A stretch of 64,000 nucleotides of DNA from CAYLPU01 sp964385635 (GTDB lineage: Bacteria > Chloroflexota > Anaerolineae > B4-G1): NCBI GenBank assembly GCA_964385635.1, contig CAYLPU010000014.1, positions 5,472 through 69,471 on the forward strand, read 5' to 3'. A program made the translations under genes and the position numbers. Position 1 is the stretch's first letter. Each line of letters begins with the position of its first letter. The notes under the pieces were generated by a model, which was given only the letters and a program-made list of their open reading frames with translations, ran no database searches and was not told the DNA's origin. Shown one piece after another: positions 48,227 to 55,875 of the stretch.

Positions 48227-48816
48227 TACTACTGGTCGGCCTGCTTTACATCCTCGGCTTCGGCGCTCTCTCCTTTATGCGCCGGCAGGGGCTGTCCATC
48301 CGCTTCGCCGTTGAAGGGCTGATCGTCACCGCTGTTGGCGCTGCGCTTGCCTTTGCCTCCGTGCCAATCCATCCCATCCTTTTCCTCCTCGTTCTCTACC
48401 TGGTCACCATGCGCGTGCGGCTGCTGGTTGACCTGGGCAACTGGCTTACTTCCAGAAAGCAGCATGATCGTGCGCTTGGCCTCTACCAGTTCGCCCTACG
48501 CCTGGGACCCGACGAGGTCGGCCGCCAAATCGCGCTGATCAATCGCGGAGTGACCCAGTTGCGTTTGCAGGAGCCGGAGATGGCACGTCTCACGCTGGAG
48601 GAGGCCTTGACCGACGAGCAGGCACGGCCAGGTGCCAAGTATCTGGCCGCTGGCTACTACAACCTGGGGCTGGCCTGCCGTCGCACGGGCCGCGAGGCCG
48701 AGGCGATTCGCCACTTCAACGAGGCGATTGACGCGCTGCCCACTTCAATCTACGCCCACGCGGCCAGGCAAGCATTGAAGGAACGTAAGATGTCGGAAGC
48801 CCCCGACCTCGGCTGA
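48208..48816 (+). CDS. TPR-repeat membrane protein
   Basis: 202 residues. Two N-terminal transmembrane helices (LLILLVGLLYILGFGALSF; AVGAALAFASVPIHPILFLLVLYLV region) are followed by about three tetratricopeptide-like repeats (ALGLYQFALRLGP; YYNLGLACRRTGREAEAIRHFNEAIDALP). Likely a scaffold on the inner membrane; partner unknown. Its tail sequence recurs as a remnant at 49497-49574. Confidence 0.8.
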   Translation: MHPSLLILLVGLLYILGFGALSFMRRQGLSIRFAVEGLIVTAVGAALAFASVPIHPILFLLVLYLVTMRVRLLVDLGNWLTSRKQHDRALGLYQFALRLGPDEVGRQIALINRGVTQLRLQEPEMARLTLEEALTDEQARPGAKYLAAGYYNLGLACRRTGREAEAIRHFNEAIDALPTSIYAHAARQALKERKMSEAPDLG

Positions 48817-48817
48817 G

Positions 48818-48855
48818 TTGCGTTTGAGATTGAGCGTGTTACAATAGATGTAACA
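48818..48855 (+). promoter_or_regulatory. Toxin-antitoxin promoter with operator palindrome
   Basis: TTGCGT, 16-base spacer, TACAAT (48840-48845). A perfect inverted repeat TGTTACA-ATAGA-TGTAACA (48837-48855) covers the -10 box, fitting binding of the antitoxin or complex to its own promoter. Confidence 0.6.
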
Positions 48856-48892
48856 AGGGCGAGAAGTCTGATTTCAAGAAACGAGGTGGAGG

Positions 48893-49111
48893 ATGAATAG
48901 AGTATTGACAACCATTCCCGCGCACTTCGATGGCACCCAGATTCAACTGGACGTGGCGGTAGAACTCAAACCCGACGCTCGCCTACTGGTCACCATTCTC
49001 GATGAGGAGATATCCAACGAAGCACTGGTATGGAGTGCAATGAAGGCATCGGAAGCCGCATTCGCCCGCGCGTGGGATAACGAAGAGGATGCCGTCTATG
49101 ACCATCTATAA
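48893..49111 (+). CDS. Antitoxin of a PemK/MazF-type module
   Basis: 72 residues, acidic, beginning NRVLTTIPAHFDGTQIQLDV, the kind of short N-terminal strand seen in antitoxins that pair with MazF-like toxins. C terminus is charged and probably disordered. Shine-Dalgarno ggtggagg. Overlaps the toxin start by 14 bases. Function assigned mainly from context. Confidence 0.75.
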   Translation: MNRVLTTIPAHFDGTQIQLDVAVELKPDARLLVTILDEEISNEALVWSAMKASEAAFARAWDNEEDAVYDHL

Positions 49112-49436
49112 GCAGGGCGATGTGCTCCTCGTGCCTTTTCCCTTCACCGATCAGAGTGGAAGCAAGCAGCGTCCGGCTGTGGTCGTGAGCAGTGAGGCAT
49201 ACAACCAGACTCATTCTGACGTGATTCTCGCCCCAATCACGAGCCAGATCAAGCACGTTTCTGACGAAGTAAGACTGATGGACTGGCAGGTCGCCGGGCT
49301 GTTGAAACCCAGCGTCGTCAAGCCGATTCTATCGTCCTTCGACACCCGCGTGGCACGGCGCAGGCTGGGAGCGCTCTCTGATTCCGATCGCACGCAAGTA
49401 CGTGCTTTGTTCGCTCGAATTCTCGACTTACCATAG
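49098..49436 (+). CDS. PemK/MazF-family toxin (mRNA interferase)
   Basis: 112 residues. GDVLLVPFPFTDQSGSKQRPAVVVSS is the hallmark start of PemK/MazF endoribonucleases; VILAPITSQI and KPSVVKPILSSFDTRVARRRLG follow. The ATG at 49098 is inside the antitoxin frame. Such toxins cut mRNA or other RNA; the antitoxin neutralises them. Confidence 0.93.
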   Translation: MTIYKQGDVLLVPFPFTDQSGSKQRPAVVVSSEAYNQTHSDVILAPITSQIKHVSDEVRLMDWQVAGLLKPSVVKPILSSFDTRVARRRLGALSDSDRTQVRALFARILDLP

Positions 49437-49496
49437 GCCCTTGCTCGTGTGTAAGCGTTCACCCCTTCGCCCTGGCGGGGAAAATCAACTTGGACA

Positions 49497-49574
49497 ATTG
49501 ACGCACTCCCCAATTCAATCTACGCCCACGCGGTCAGGCAGGCACTTAAAAAACACCAGTCCGAGAAACCGTAG
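49497..49574 (+). pseudogene. Tail remnant of a second TPR gene
   Basis: Reads IDALPNSIYAHAVRQALKK before a TAG stop, matching the end of the intact TPR gene (IDALPTSIYAHAARQALKE at ~48730-48790). DNA identity over ~50 bases is high. No upstream part of the gene is present; the preceding 60 bases after the toxin stop hold nothing recognisable. Confidence 0.8.
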
Positions 49575-49589
49575 CAGCGCCGTCATCGT

Positions 49590-49757
49590 ATGATGCCGCG
49601 CTACAAGATCATTGCCAAGCCGGTCGCTGGTTGTGGAGCCGGCAACCGGGCTATTCCCCAGGTCGAGCGCAGCCTGAGCGGGTAGGGCCTGGATTGTGAT
49701 GTCATGCGCACCAAGCGTCCCCGGCACGCTGCCGACCTGGCCCAGGAGGCCGTTGCT
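49590..49757 (+). pseudogene. Head remnant of a second lipid kinase gene
   Basis: Reads MPRYKIIAKPVAGCGAGNRA, then a TAG, then RTKRPRHAADLAQEA, matching residues 1-50 of the intact kinase at 51511 (MPKYRIIVNPVAGRGTGEES; RTERPWHAAELAQEA). It runs directly into the CoA-transferase gene, whose Shine-Dalgarno it now supplies. Confidence 0.85.
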
Positions 49758-50735
49758 ATGCGCGTAATCGAATCTGGAATCGGTGAACTGATCCAGCCTC
49801 CCGACCTGGATGGCTTCCGCGAGTGGAACCGAGAGAAGAAATCGCGGGCGCTGGTGGACAAGGTGATGACGGAGGCGGAGGCTGTCTCCCGCTTCGTCTA
49901 CGACGGCTGCTACATCGGCACCGAACTCTACGGCACCGTGCGTTGTCCCATGACGCTGGTGCGGGAGGTGGTCCGGCAAGGCAAGAAGTACCTGCGGGTG
50001 GCCGGCCAGGGAGTGACCGAACTTGACCTCTGGCTGGGAGCCGGACTGGTCAAGACCCTGGACATCACCTACATTGGCCTGGAGGTCTTCGGTGTTTCCA
50101 ACGCCCTGCGGCGGGCGGTGGAGAGTGGGCAGGTCGAAAAGGTCGTCGAGTGGTCCAACGGCGGCATCACCTGGCGCTTCAAGGCCGCCTCTATGGGCGT
50201 CCCCTTCATTCCTGTCCGGGCGATGCTAGGCACCGACACCCTCAAATACAGCGCCGCCAAGGTGGTCGAGTGTCCCTTCACCGGCATAAAGGTCTGCCTG
50301 ATCCCAGCGCTGATTCTCGACGTAGGGTTAATCCACGTCCACCGCGCCGACAAGTACGGCAACGCCCAGATTGACGGCATCTCTGGCTTTGCCTTCGAGA
50401 TGTCGCGGGCCTGCAAGCGGCTCATCATCAGCGCCGAGGAGATCGTTGATACCGAGGAGATACGTCGCTATCCCGACCGCACCATCATCCCCTACTACCT
50501 GGTGGATGGGGTGGTGCACGCTCCCTACGGCTCCCATCCTGGCGAGATGGTCTACTGCTACGCGCGGGACGAGAGACAACTGCGGGAGTGGGTCGAGGCC
50601 TCGAAGACGGAGGAGGGAACGCAGGTCTACCTGGACAAATACATCCACAGTCTGGTGAACCACCAGGAGTATCTGGAACTGGTAGGCCAGGAGCGACTGG
50701 AGCGGCTGCGAGCCGAAGAGGAGGGACTGCGATGA
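49758..50735 (+). CDS. CoA-transferase subunit A, glutaconate/IpdA-like
   Basis: Family I CoA-transferase alpha subunit. ATG 49758 (MRVIESGIGELIQPPDLDGF) lies 8 bases after AGGAGG; the frame opened at 49704 would add residues from the kinase remnant. ALVDKVMTEAEAVSRFVYDGCYIG, KYLRVAGQGVTELD and HVHRADKYGNAQIDGISG are family-like. About 325 residues. Overlaps subunit B by four bases. Substrate acyl group unknown; ring-degradation (IpdAB) or dicarboxylate CoA-transferase roles are possible. Confidence 0.88.
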   Translation: MRVIESGIGELIQPPDLDGFREWNREKKSRALVDKVMTEAEAVSRFVYDGCYIGTELYGTVRCPMTLVREVVRQGKKYLRVAGQGVTELDLWLGAGLVKTLDITYIGLEVFGVSNALRRAVESGQVEKVVEWSNGGITWRFKAASMGVPFIPVRAMLGTDTLKYSAAKVVECPFTGIKVCLIPALILDVGLIHVHRADKYGNAQIDGISGFAFEMSRACKRLIISAEEIVDTEEIRRYPDRTIIPYYLVDGVVHAPYGSHPGEMVYCYARDERQLREWVEASKTEEGTQVYLDKYIHSLVNHQEYLELVGQERLERLRAEEEGLR

Positions 50736-51511
50736 GCGAGCCGGTACGTCTACAGTATAACTCCACAGAACTCCTGATCTGTGTCGCGGCGCGCCAGATG
50801 CCCGACAGCGTCACCGCCTTCATCGGCACCGGCATTCCTATGCTGGCCGCCAGCCTGGCGCAGAAAATGCACGCGCCCAACATTGTCACCATCTTCGAGT
50901 TTGGAGGGACGGGAGCGCAGTTGGTGCGGTTGCCCCGGGCGGTGGGGGAGAGCCGCACCTTCTACCGGGGAGTGGCTGCCTCCGGCATCTGCGACATCAT
51001 GGAGACAGCCACGCGCGGTTTCATTGATTTCGGCTTCCTGGGCGGGGCGCAGATTGATCCCTACGGCAACCTGAACTCAACCATCATCGGCCCCCGGCAT
51101 CACCCGCCTAAAGTGCGCCTCCCTGGTTCTGGCGGGGCCAACGACGTGGGATCCCTCTGCTGGCGCAACATCATCATCATGCGACACGACAAGCGCCGCT
51201 TCGTGCCGCAGGTGGACTTCGTCACCACGCCGGGCTACCTGACCGGCCCTGGCGCTCGCGAAGAAGCCGGTCTCCCGCCCGACACCGGTCCCTACCGCGT
51301 GGTGAGCACGTTGGCGCTCCTGGACTTCGAGCCGGAGACGAAGTGTATGCGACTCCTGTCCACTCACCCTGGCGTGACCGTAGAACAGGTGGTCGAGAAT
51401 ACTGGCTTTGAGTTAATCGTTCCCGGCGAGGCGGGTCAGAATGAGCCGCCGACGGCGGGTGAGTTGCAGATCTTGCGAGAAGAGATTGACCCGGAAGGAT
51501 TCTATATCTGA
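50732..51511 (+). CDS. CoA-transferase subunit B, glutaconate/IpdB-like
   Basis: Beta subunit of about 259 residues. TAFIGTGIPMLAASLAQKMHAPN, IFEFGGTGAQ, and GFLGGAQIDPYGNLNSTIIG with LPGSGGANDVGSL are typical of this family. Start ATG overlaps the subunit A stop (ATGA) and its own stop overlaps the lipid kinase start (TGATG), so three genes are tightly coupled. Confidence 0.9.
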   Translation: MSEPVRLQYNSTELLICVAARQMPDSVTAFIGTGIPMLAASLAQKMHAPNIVTIFEFGGTGAQLVRLPRAVGESRTFYRGVAASGICDIMETATRGFIDFGFLGGAQIDPYGNLNSTIIGPRHHPPKVRLPGSGGANDVGSLCWRNIIIMRHDKRRFVPQVDFVTTPGYLTGPGAREEAGLPPDTGPYRVVSTLALLDFEPETKCMRLLSTHPGVTVEQVVENTGFELIVPGEAGQNEPPTAGELQILREEIDPEGFYI

Positions 51512-52482
51512 TGCCAAAATACAGAATTATCGTCAATCCGGTCGCTGGCAGGGGAACCGGTGAGGAATCCATCCCCTGTATCAAGCGCATGTTGAGCACG
51601 TACAACCTGGATTTCGACCTGGTGCGCACCGAACGTCCTTGGCACGCCGCCGAGCTGGCCCAGGAGGCCGCCACCGCCGGGTACGACGTCGTGGTCGCGG
51701 TGGGCGGCGACGGCACCGCCAACGAGGTACTCAACGGCCTTATGCGGGCCAAGACAACCCCCATCCCCGGCCCTTCCCCCTACGAGGGGGAAGGGAGAAA
51801 GACATGCGCGATGGGTGTGCTGTGCGTCGGTCGGGGCAACGATTTTGCCTACGGCGTGGGCATCCCTCTCGACCTGGAAGTGGGCTGCCGGGCGCTGGCC
51901 CAGGCCCACCGGCGCACGATTGATGTCGGGCAGGTCGTCGGCGGCCTCTACCCAGAAGGCCGCTATTTCGGCAACGGCGTCGGCATCGGCTTCGACGCCG
52001 TCGTCGGTTTCGAAGCGGTCAAAATGACCCGGCTGACCGGTTTTCCATCCTATATCGTCGCCGTGCTCAAGACCGTCTTTCTGTACTATAAGGCCCCGCT
52101 TGCCAGGATCGAGTACGACGAACAGACAATCACACAGCCTTCGCTAATGATCTCGATCATGAACGGGCGGCGTATGGGTGGCGGATTCTATATGGCTCCG
52201 GAGGGCGAGCCCGACGATGGCCTGTTCGACCTGTGCATCGCCCGCGAGGTGAGCCGCGCCCGCATCTTCGGCCTCATCCCCCACTTTATGCGCGGCACGC
52301 AGGCCACCCAGGAGCCTATCAAGACAGAGCAGGCGCGTCGCGTCGTCGTTACCGCCGTCGAAGGCGTGCTGCCCGCCCACGCCGACGGAGAGACGCTGTG
52401 CATCGAAGGACAACGGCTGGAGATAGAACTACTGCCGCGCCAGATCGAGATTATCTGCCCGCCACCGGAGGATATCGAATGA
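51511..52482 (+). CDS. Diacylglycerol/lipid kinase, DagK/YegS type
   Basis: Phosphorylates a lipid alcohol. N-terminal RIIVNPVAGRGTG, catalytic VVAVGGDGTANEVLNGL, and LCVGRGNDFAYGVGIP are clear. Between the last two, residues ~83-100 (PIPGPSPYEGEG) come from an in-frame palindrome at 51771-51795. C-terminal ADGETLCIEGQRLEIELLP fits the family. 323 residues. Overlaps the acyltransferase start. Confidence 0.92.
   Translation: MPKYRIIVNPVAGRGTGEESIPCIKRMLSTYNLDFDLVRTERPWHAAELAQEAATAGYDVVVAVGGDGTANEVLNGLMRAKTTPIPGPSPYEGEGRKTCAMGVLCVGRGNDFAYGVGIPLDLEVGCRALAQAHRRTIDVGQVVGGLYPEGRYFGNGVGIGFDAVVGFEAVKMTRLTGFPSYIVAVLKTVFLYYKAPLARIEYDEQTITQPSLMISIMNGRRMGGGFYMAPEGEPDDGLFDLCIAREVSRARIFGLIPHFMRGTQATQEPIKTEQARRVVVTAVEGVLPAHADGETLCIEGQRLEIELLPRQIEIICPPPEDIE
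51771..51795. repeat. CCCTTCCCCC palindrome inside the lipid kinase gene
   Basis: Ten-base perfect arms CCCTTCCCCC / GGGGGAAGGG with a five-base loop, in frame, coding GPSPYEGEG. It sits in a surface loop between two conserved motifs and does not break the frame. Confidence 0.8.
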
Positions 52483-53189
52483 CGCCCACCTACCGGATAG
52501 TGACCTCGTCGATCAAGGGCTTGATACGCATCCTTTGCCGCGTGGACGATGCCCAGTTGGCACAGGTGCCAGAGCGAGGACCGCTCATCATCATCGTCAA
52601 CCACGTCAATTTCCTCGAAGCGCCCGTCTTGTACACACACCTGCAGCCGCGCCCGGTGACCGGCTTTGTGAAGGCCGAGAACCTGGATAATCCCATCCTG
52701 GGACCGTTGTTGTTCACTCTGTGGGGGGGCATCCCGATACAGCGAGGCGAGGCCGATATGACCGCTTTCCGCCTGGCGCTGCAAGCGCTGGAAGATGGTC
52801 AAATCCTGGCTATGGCCCCTGAGGGCACCCGCAGTGGCCACGGGCGCTTACAGCAGGGTTACCCCGGCGTCGTGTTCCTGGCATTGCGCAGCGGCGCGCC
52901 TGTGTTGCCCCTGGTCTACCACGGCGGAGAACTCTTCTGGAGCAATCTGTCCCGTCTGCGCCGCACCGACTTCCACATCGTCGTCGGCCAGCCGTTTTAC
53001 CTGGATGCTGGCGGGGTCAAGGTGACCCGCCAGGTGCGCCGGCGGATGACCGACGAGATCATGTACCAGATGGCGGCGTTGTTGCCTCTGGTCTATCGGG
53101 GTGTTTACTCCGATCTGGCGGCGGCCACCGAAACGCACCTCCGCTTTCCCCTCGGCGCAGAAAGCAACTTCCGTCACGTACAGGACTGA
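52479..53189 (+). CDS. 1-acyl-glycerol-3-phosphate acyltransferase family (PlsC-like)
   Basis: 236 residues. Acyltransferase motif NHVNFLEAP (H-x4-E instead of the usual H-x4-D), lipid-phosphate motif MAPEGTRSGHGRLQQGYPGV, and VLPLVYHGG. Start ATG overlaps the kinase stop. Together with the lipid kinase it may act on a phospholipid or glycolipid precursor (inference). Confidence 0.9.
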   Translation: MTPTYRIVTSSIKGLIRILCRVDDAQLAQVPERGPLIIIVNHVNFLEAPVLYTHLQPRPVTGFVKAENLDNPILGPLLFTLWGGIPIQRGEADMTAFRLALQALEDGQILAMAPEGTRSGHGRLQQGYPGVVFLALRSGAPVLPLVYHGGELFWSNLSRLRRTDFHIVVGQPFYLDAGGVKVTRQVRRRMTDEIMYQMAALLPLVYRGVYSDLAAATETHLRFPLGAESNFRHVQD

Positions 53190-53200
53190 CGAACACCGCA

Positions 53201-53234
53201 AGACCTGGCAGGTTTTCCGAAACCTGTCAGGTCT
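53201..53234. repeat. AGACCTG palindrome (15-bp arms)
   Basis: AGACCTGGCAGGTTT / AAACCTGTCAGGTCT with one mismatch and a TCCG loop, just after the acyltransferase gene. It might double as a hairpin terminator but has no T-run. Confidence 0.8.
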
Positions 53235-53251
53235 GAATCCCACTGGCAGGA

Positions 53252-53604
53252 TCAGGGAGGGGGTCCCTCTGGTATCCTTTCCAACAGCCGCCATCCGTCC
53301 TCTTCCCACAGCAAAAACCACGTCACAGGGATGTGTTCCTCTACGCCATCCTCGTGTTCGCAGACAGTCTCTACGGATCGCCAGCCCGGTAGAACACAGC
53401 ACATTCTTTGTCCGGTGTTTCTTCGCCGTCAACAACTTCCTGGATAGTGACTTTCTGCCATTCTTCTGAGACAATCTCCCTCAGGCAGAGCTCGCATAGG
53501 TTGGACCTTTGTGCAGGAGTTGGCGTGGAGTTTTCACCGCAGGCAAGGGAGAGAACTGGCAACATCAGCAGAGCAAAAGCTACACGACCTCGCGCCCGCC
53601 GCAT
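53252..53604 (-). pseudogene. Frameshifted small lipoprotein gene
   Basis: ATG 53604 with Shine-Dalgarno ggaggg opens a signal peptide ending in lipobox SLAC, then a short Thr/Pro linker and CELCLREIVSEEWQKVTIQE. The frame stops at 53371, but a single-base shift there continues as SVETVCEHEDGVEEHIPVTW, FLLWEEDGWRLLERIPEG to a TGA at 53252. The joined product would be ~117 residues. Family not recognised. True frameshift or sequence error. Confidence 0.6.
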
Positions 53605-53750
53605 TGACTATCCCTCCTCTCGCTGTAATATGGAGTTGTTATGTTAATGTATCACACCTTTCGCAATTGCGCAAGCAGAAACTCCATCGGTGATCATCCA
53701 ACGGCGTCTCGTTGCAGTAGAGATGTGGATAATCACCAGGTGGTGGATGC

Positions 53751-53779
53751 TTGACAAATCGTGCGCTTTCCTATATAGT
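53751..53779 (+). promoter_or_regulatory. Sigma-70 promoter of the lytic transglycosylase gene
   Basis: TTGACA, 17-base spacer, TATAGT, 54 bases before the ATG. The rest of 53605-53832 shows no gene. Confidence 0.8.
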
Positions 53780-53832
53780 AACCATACGTCCACCGTATCC
53801 CGCGGTGAGCGTGGAGGAGTAACCGTACCCCA

Positions 53833-55464
53833 ATGCAGCGTTGGCGGCTGATTCTTGTTGTCGTTTTTTGGGCAGCGATAATAGTTCTTGTGTCCCTCTA
53901 TCCTGCTCTCGCGCAGAGCGGGAGTCCTGACGAACCTGCCCTCTCCCCCTATTGGGACTCTGACGTCAGCCGCTGGGAGCCTATCATTCTCCAGGAGGCC
54001 CACAGGCGAAGCCTGGCCCCGGACCTCATCGCCGCCGTGATCTGGAAGGAATCCCTGGGCCGTCCGACCGCGCGTGGCCCGGCCGGGGCTGTTGGACTGA
54101 TGATGCTCATGCCGTTCTCCTGGCGACCCAGCGTCGGGGAATTGCATAATCCATGGACGAACCTGTTCTGGGGAGCCCGGGTGCTGGCCACAGTCATTTG
54201 CGATGGAGACGGCGATCTATACTACGCCCTGGCTGCCTATAATGGCTCGTGGGAGAAGGTTCACCAGAGTTCCACGCGCCGCTATGCGGCCTCTGTGCTG
54301 GATTACTACGCCCGCGCCGTCGCTGTGCAGCACGGGTTGCCCGCCGACGGTGAGTGGATCGCCATCTTTGCCATTGAGGGAACACCTGGCCCCAACACCA
54401 TCACTGTGATCGGGCCGCACCGCTCGCTGCTTCGCTACACTCAACGGCCCTGGGCCCAGGATGATATTCCCTCTGTGCCGGTCGGTGTCCCGCCCCATGC
54501 CATCGTTGCTACCTTTGTGGACGACCAGGGCGTGGAGTGTCGGGTGAATATGTGGCTGGTTGCAGAAGATGGCTCTCCCCTGATGTCCCCTGCAATGCAG
54601 ACTGTCTTTCCCCCCCCACCTGCTGGCTATGGAGGAAGTGGACAGTACACATCCACCCCCACCGCAACTCCTGACGCCATACCGACCCAGCGCGCAGTTC
54701 CGGCGGACGCACCCACACCAACGCCCACAATCGCCGCCGTCGTGTTGGCCGGTGGCGCCGACCTGCGTGCGGGTGCTGACACCTGGTGGTACCCACGTCA
54801 AACCCTGCCTGCCGGGACGAATCTGGAGTTGATCGGGTATGACCCGAACTTCCCAGGCTGGGTGTACGTTCGCACTGCGGATGGAACGTCAACCGGCTGG
54901 GTCCAGACCGCAGATCTGAAGGTCAGCATTGAATTGAGCAGTCTGCCCAGAGTTACTCCTATCCCCACGTTGACATCCGCGCCACGTATGCCGCTAACGC
55001 CAACCGTCACGTTGACGCCCACGCCGCGTATGCCGCTGACACCAACTGTCACGTTGACGCCCACGCCACGTATGCCGCTAACGCCGACTGTCACGTTGAC
55101 GCCTACGCCACGTATGCCGCTGACACCAACTGTCACGTTGACGCCTACGCCGCCCACACCCCCGCTAACTCCAACTCTATCCGCTGAGTGTGAGGGCGGC
55201 CCACTTCGGCTCAATGCCTGGGATTTGGGCCATGTCACCACCTCGACTGGTTGGACAGTTACGATCTATGTCAAGGGGTATGGGGGGGACTGCTCGTACA
55301 CGTATGCCTGGGATGGAGAGGTCAAGGGCGAGCCAACGTCCGGGCCTATGACTTTCGATGTCAGCAGCACAATCTATGGTGCTGTTATCGTGGGTACAGC
55401 GTCGGTGACTTCCGCTGGCGAGACAGTCAGCGTAGGATTGCTCATAAGACCGGACGACGGTTGA
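53833..55464 (+). CDS. Secreted lytic transglycosylase with SH3-like region and PT repeats
   Basis: 543 residues. Signal peptide/anchor (residues 5-28, ending ALAQ), SLT domain ~45-165 with catalytic Glu in VIWKESLGRPTARGPAGAVGLM and YYALAAYNGSWEKV, an SH3b-like stretch ~300-365 (LRAGADTWWYP ... GWVYVRTADGTSTGWV), four 14-residue LTPTVTLTPTPRMP-type repeats (~385-440), and a C-terminal Ig-like region. Cleaves peptidoglycan glycan strands; the repeats probably act as a wall-spanning linker. Confidence 0.9.
   Translation: MQRWRLILVVVFWAAIIVLVSLYPALAQSGSPDEPALSPYWDSDVSRWEPIILQEAHRRSLAPDLIAAVIWKESLGRPTARGPAGAVGLMMLMPFSWRPSVGELHNPWTNLFWGARVLATVICDGDGDLYYALAAYNGSWEKVHQSSTRRYAASVLDYYARAVAVQHGLPADGEWIAIFAIEGTPGPNTITVIGPHRSLLRYTQRPWAQDDIPSVPVGVPPHAIVATFVDDQGVECRVNMWLVAEDGSPLMSPAMQTVFPPPPAGYGGSGQYTSTPTATPDAIPTQRAVPADAPTPTPTIAAVVLAGGADLRAGADTWWYPRQTLPAGTNLELIGYDPNFPGWVYVRTADGTSTGWVQTADLKVSIELSSLPRVTPIPTLTSAPRMPLTPTVTLTPTPRMPLTPTVTLTPTPRMPLTPTVTLTPTPRMPLTPTVTLTPTPPTPPLTPTLSAECEGGPLRLNAWDLGHVTTSTGWTVTIYVKGYGGDCSYTYAWDGEVKGEPTSGPMTFDVSSTIYGAVIVGTASVTSAGETVSVGLLIRPDDG
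54985..55152 (+). repeat. Four 42-bp tandem repeats in the transglycosylase gene
   Basis: Units begin at 54985, 55027, 55069 and 55111, each 42 bp (14 codons, RMPLTPTVTLTPTP). They differ by a few third-position changes. Unit number could vary between strains. Confidence 0.95.
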
Positions 55465-55812
55465 AAGCCGATCGCTGGCCTGCTGATCGAGCGAGACGGC
55501 GCGCGTATCTTCCACGCCCCCGATTTCTACCGCGCCGATCCGGCCCTGGTGCGCCCTCTGGACCTGCTGATCCTCGATGGTTCCTTCCTCACCCGCGAGC
55601 AGATGGAGGCCCGCTGTACGCCTCTGCTGGAGGAAGGCCAGGGTCGCCACCTGCCCATCGTCAAGGGAGTCCAGTGGGCCAGGTTGGCCGGCGCCCGGCA
55701 GGTCATCTTTACTCACATCGGTCACCTGAAGCGCACACCTGAGGCAGTGCTTGTCCTGCTGCCCGATGACGGATTCTCGTTGGCGCACGATGGTCTGACA
55801 GTCGCGTTGTGA
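55465..55812 (+). pseudogene. C-terminal fragment of a metallo-beta-lactamase fold protein
   Basis: Directly after the transglycosylase TGA, the same frame continues as KPIAGLLIERDGARIFHAPD, LDLLILDGSFL, and ARQVIFTHIGHLKRTP, which fits the end of an MBL-fold hydrolase. The metal-binding HxHxDH half is missing. No start signal is convincing. Probably a relic joined by deletion. Confidence 0.7.
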
Positions 55813-55813
55813 C

Positions 55814-55842
55814 TTTACGTCGGTGGTGCTCTGGTGTACAAT
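55814..55842 (+). promoter_or_regulatory. Probable promoter of the FGGY kinase gene
   Basis: TTTACG, 17-base spacer, TACAAT, 34 bases before the ATG. Confidence 0.6.
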
Positions 55843-55875
55843 AGCGCGAGAACACTGTCCAACGGAGGTCTCAAG

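Noticed and set aside
49679..49685. In-frame TAG in the lipid kinase remnant as pyrrolysine
   Set aside because: The fragment is clearly a truncated duplicate; the intact kinase has ordinary codons there.
54985..55152. CRISPR array
   Set aside because: Repeats are directly adjacent without spacers and code a PT linker.
55462..55464. In-frame TGA between transglycosylase and MBL fragment as a second selenocysteine codon
   Set aside because: The position is not catalytic in either domain and no cysteine would be expected there.
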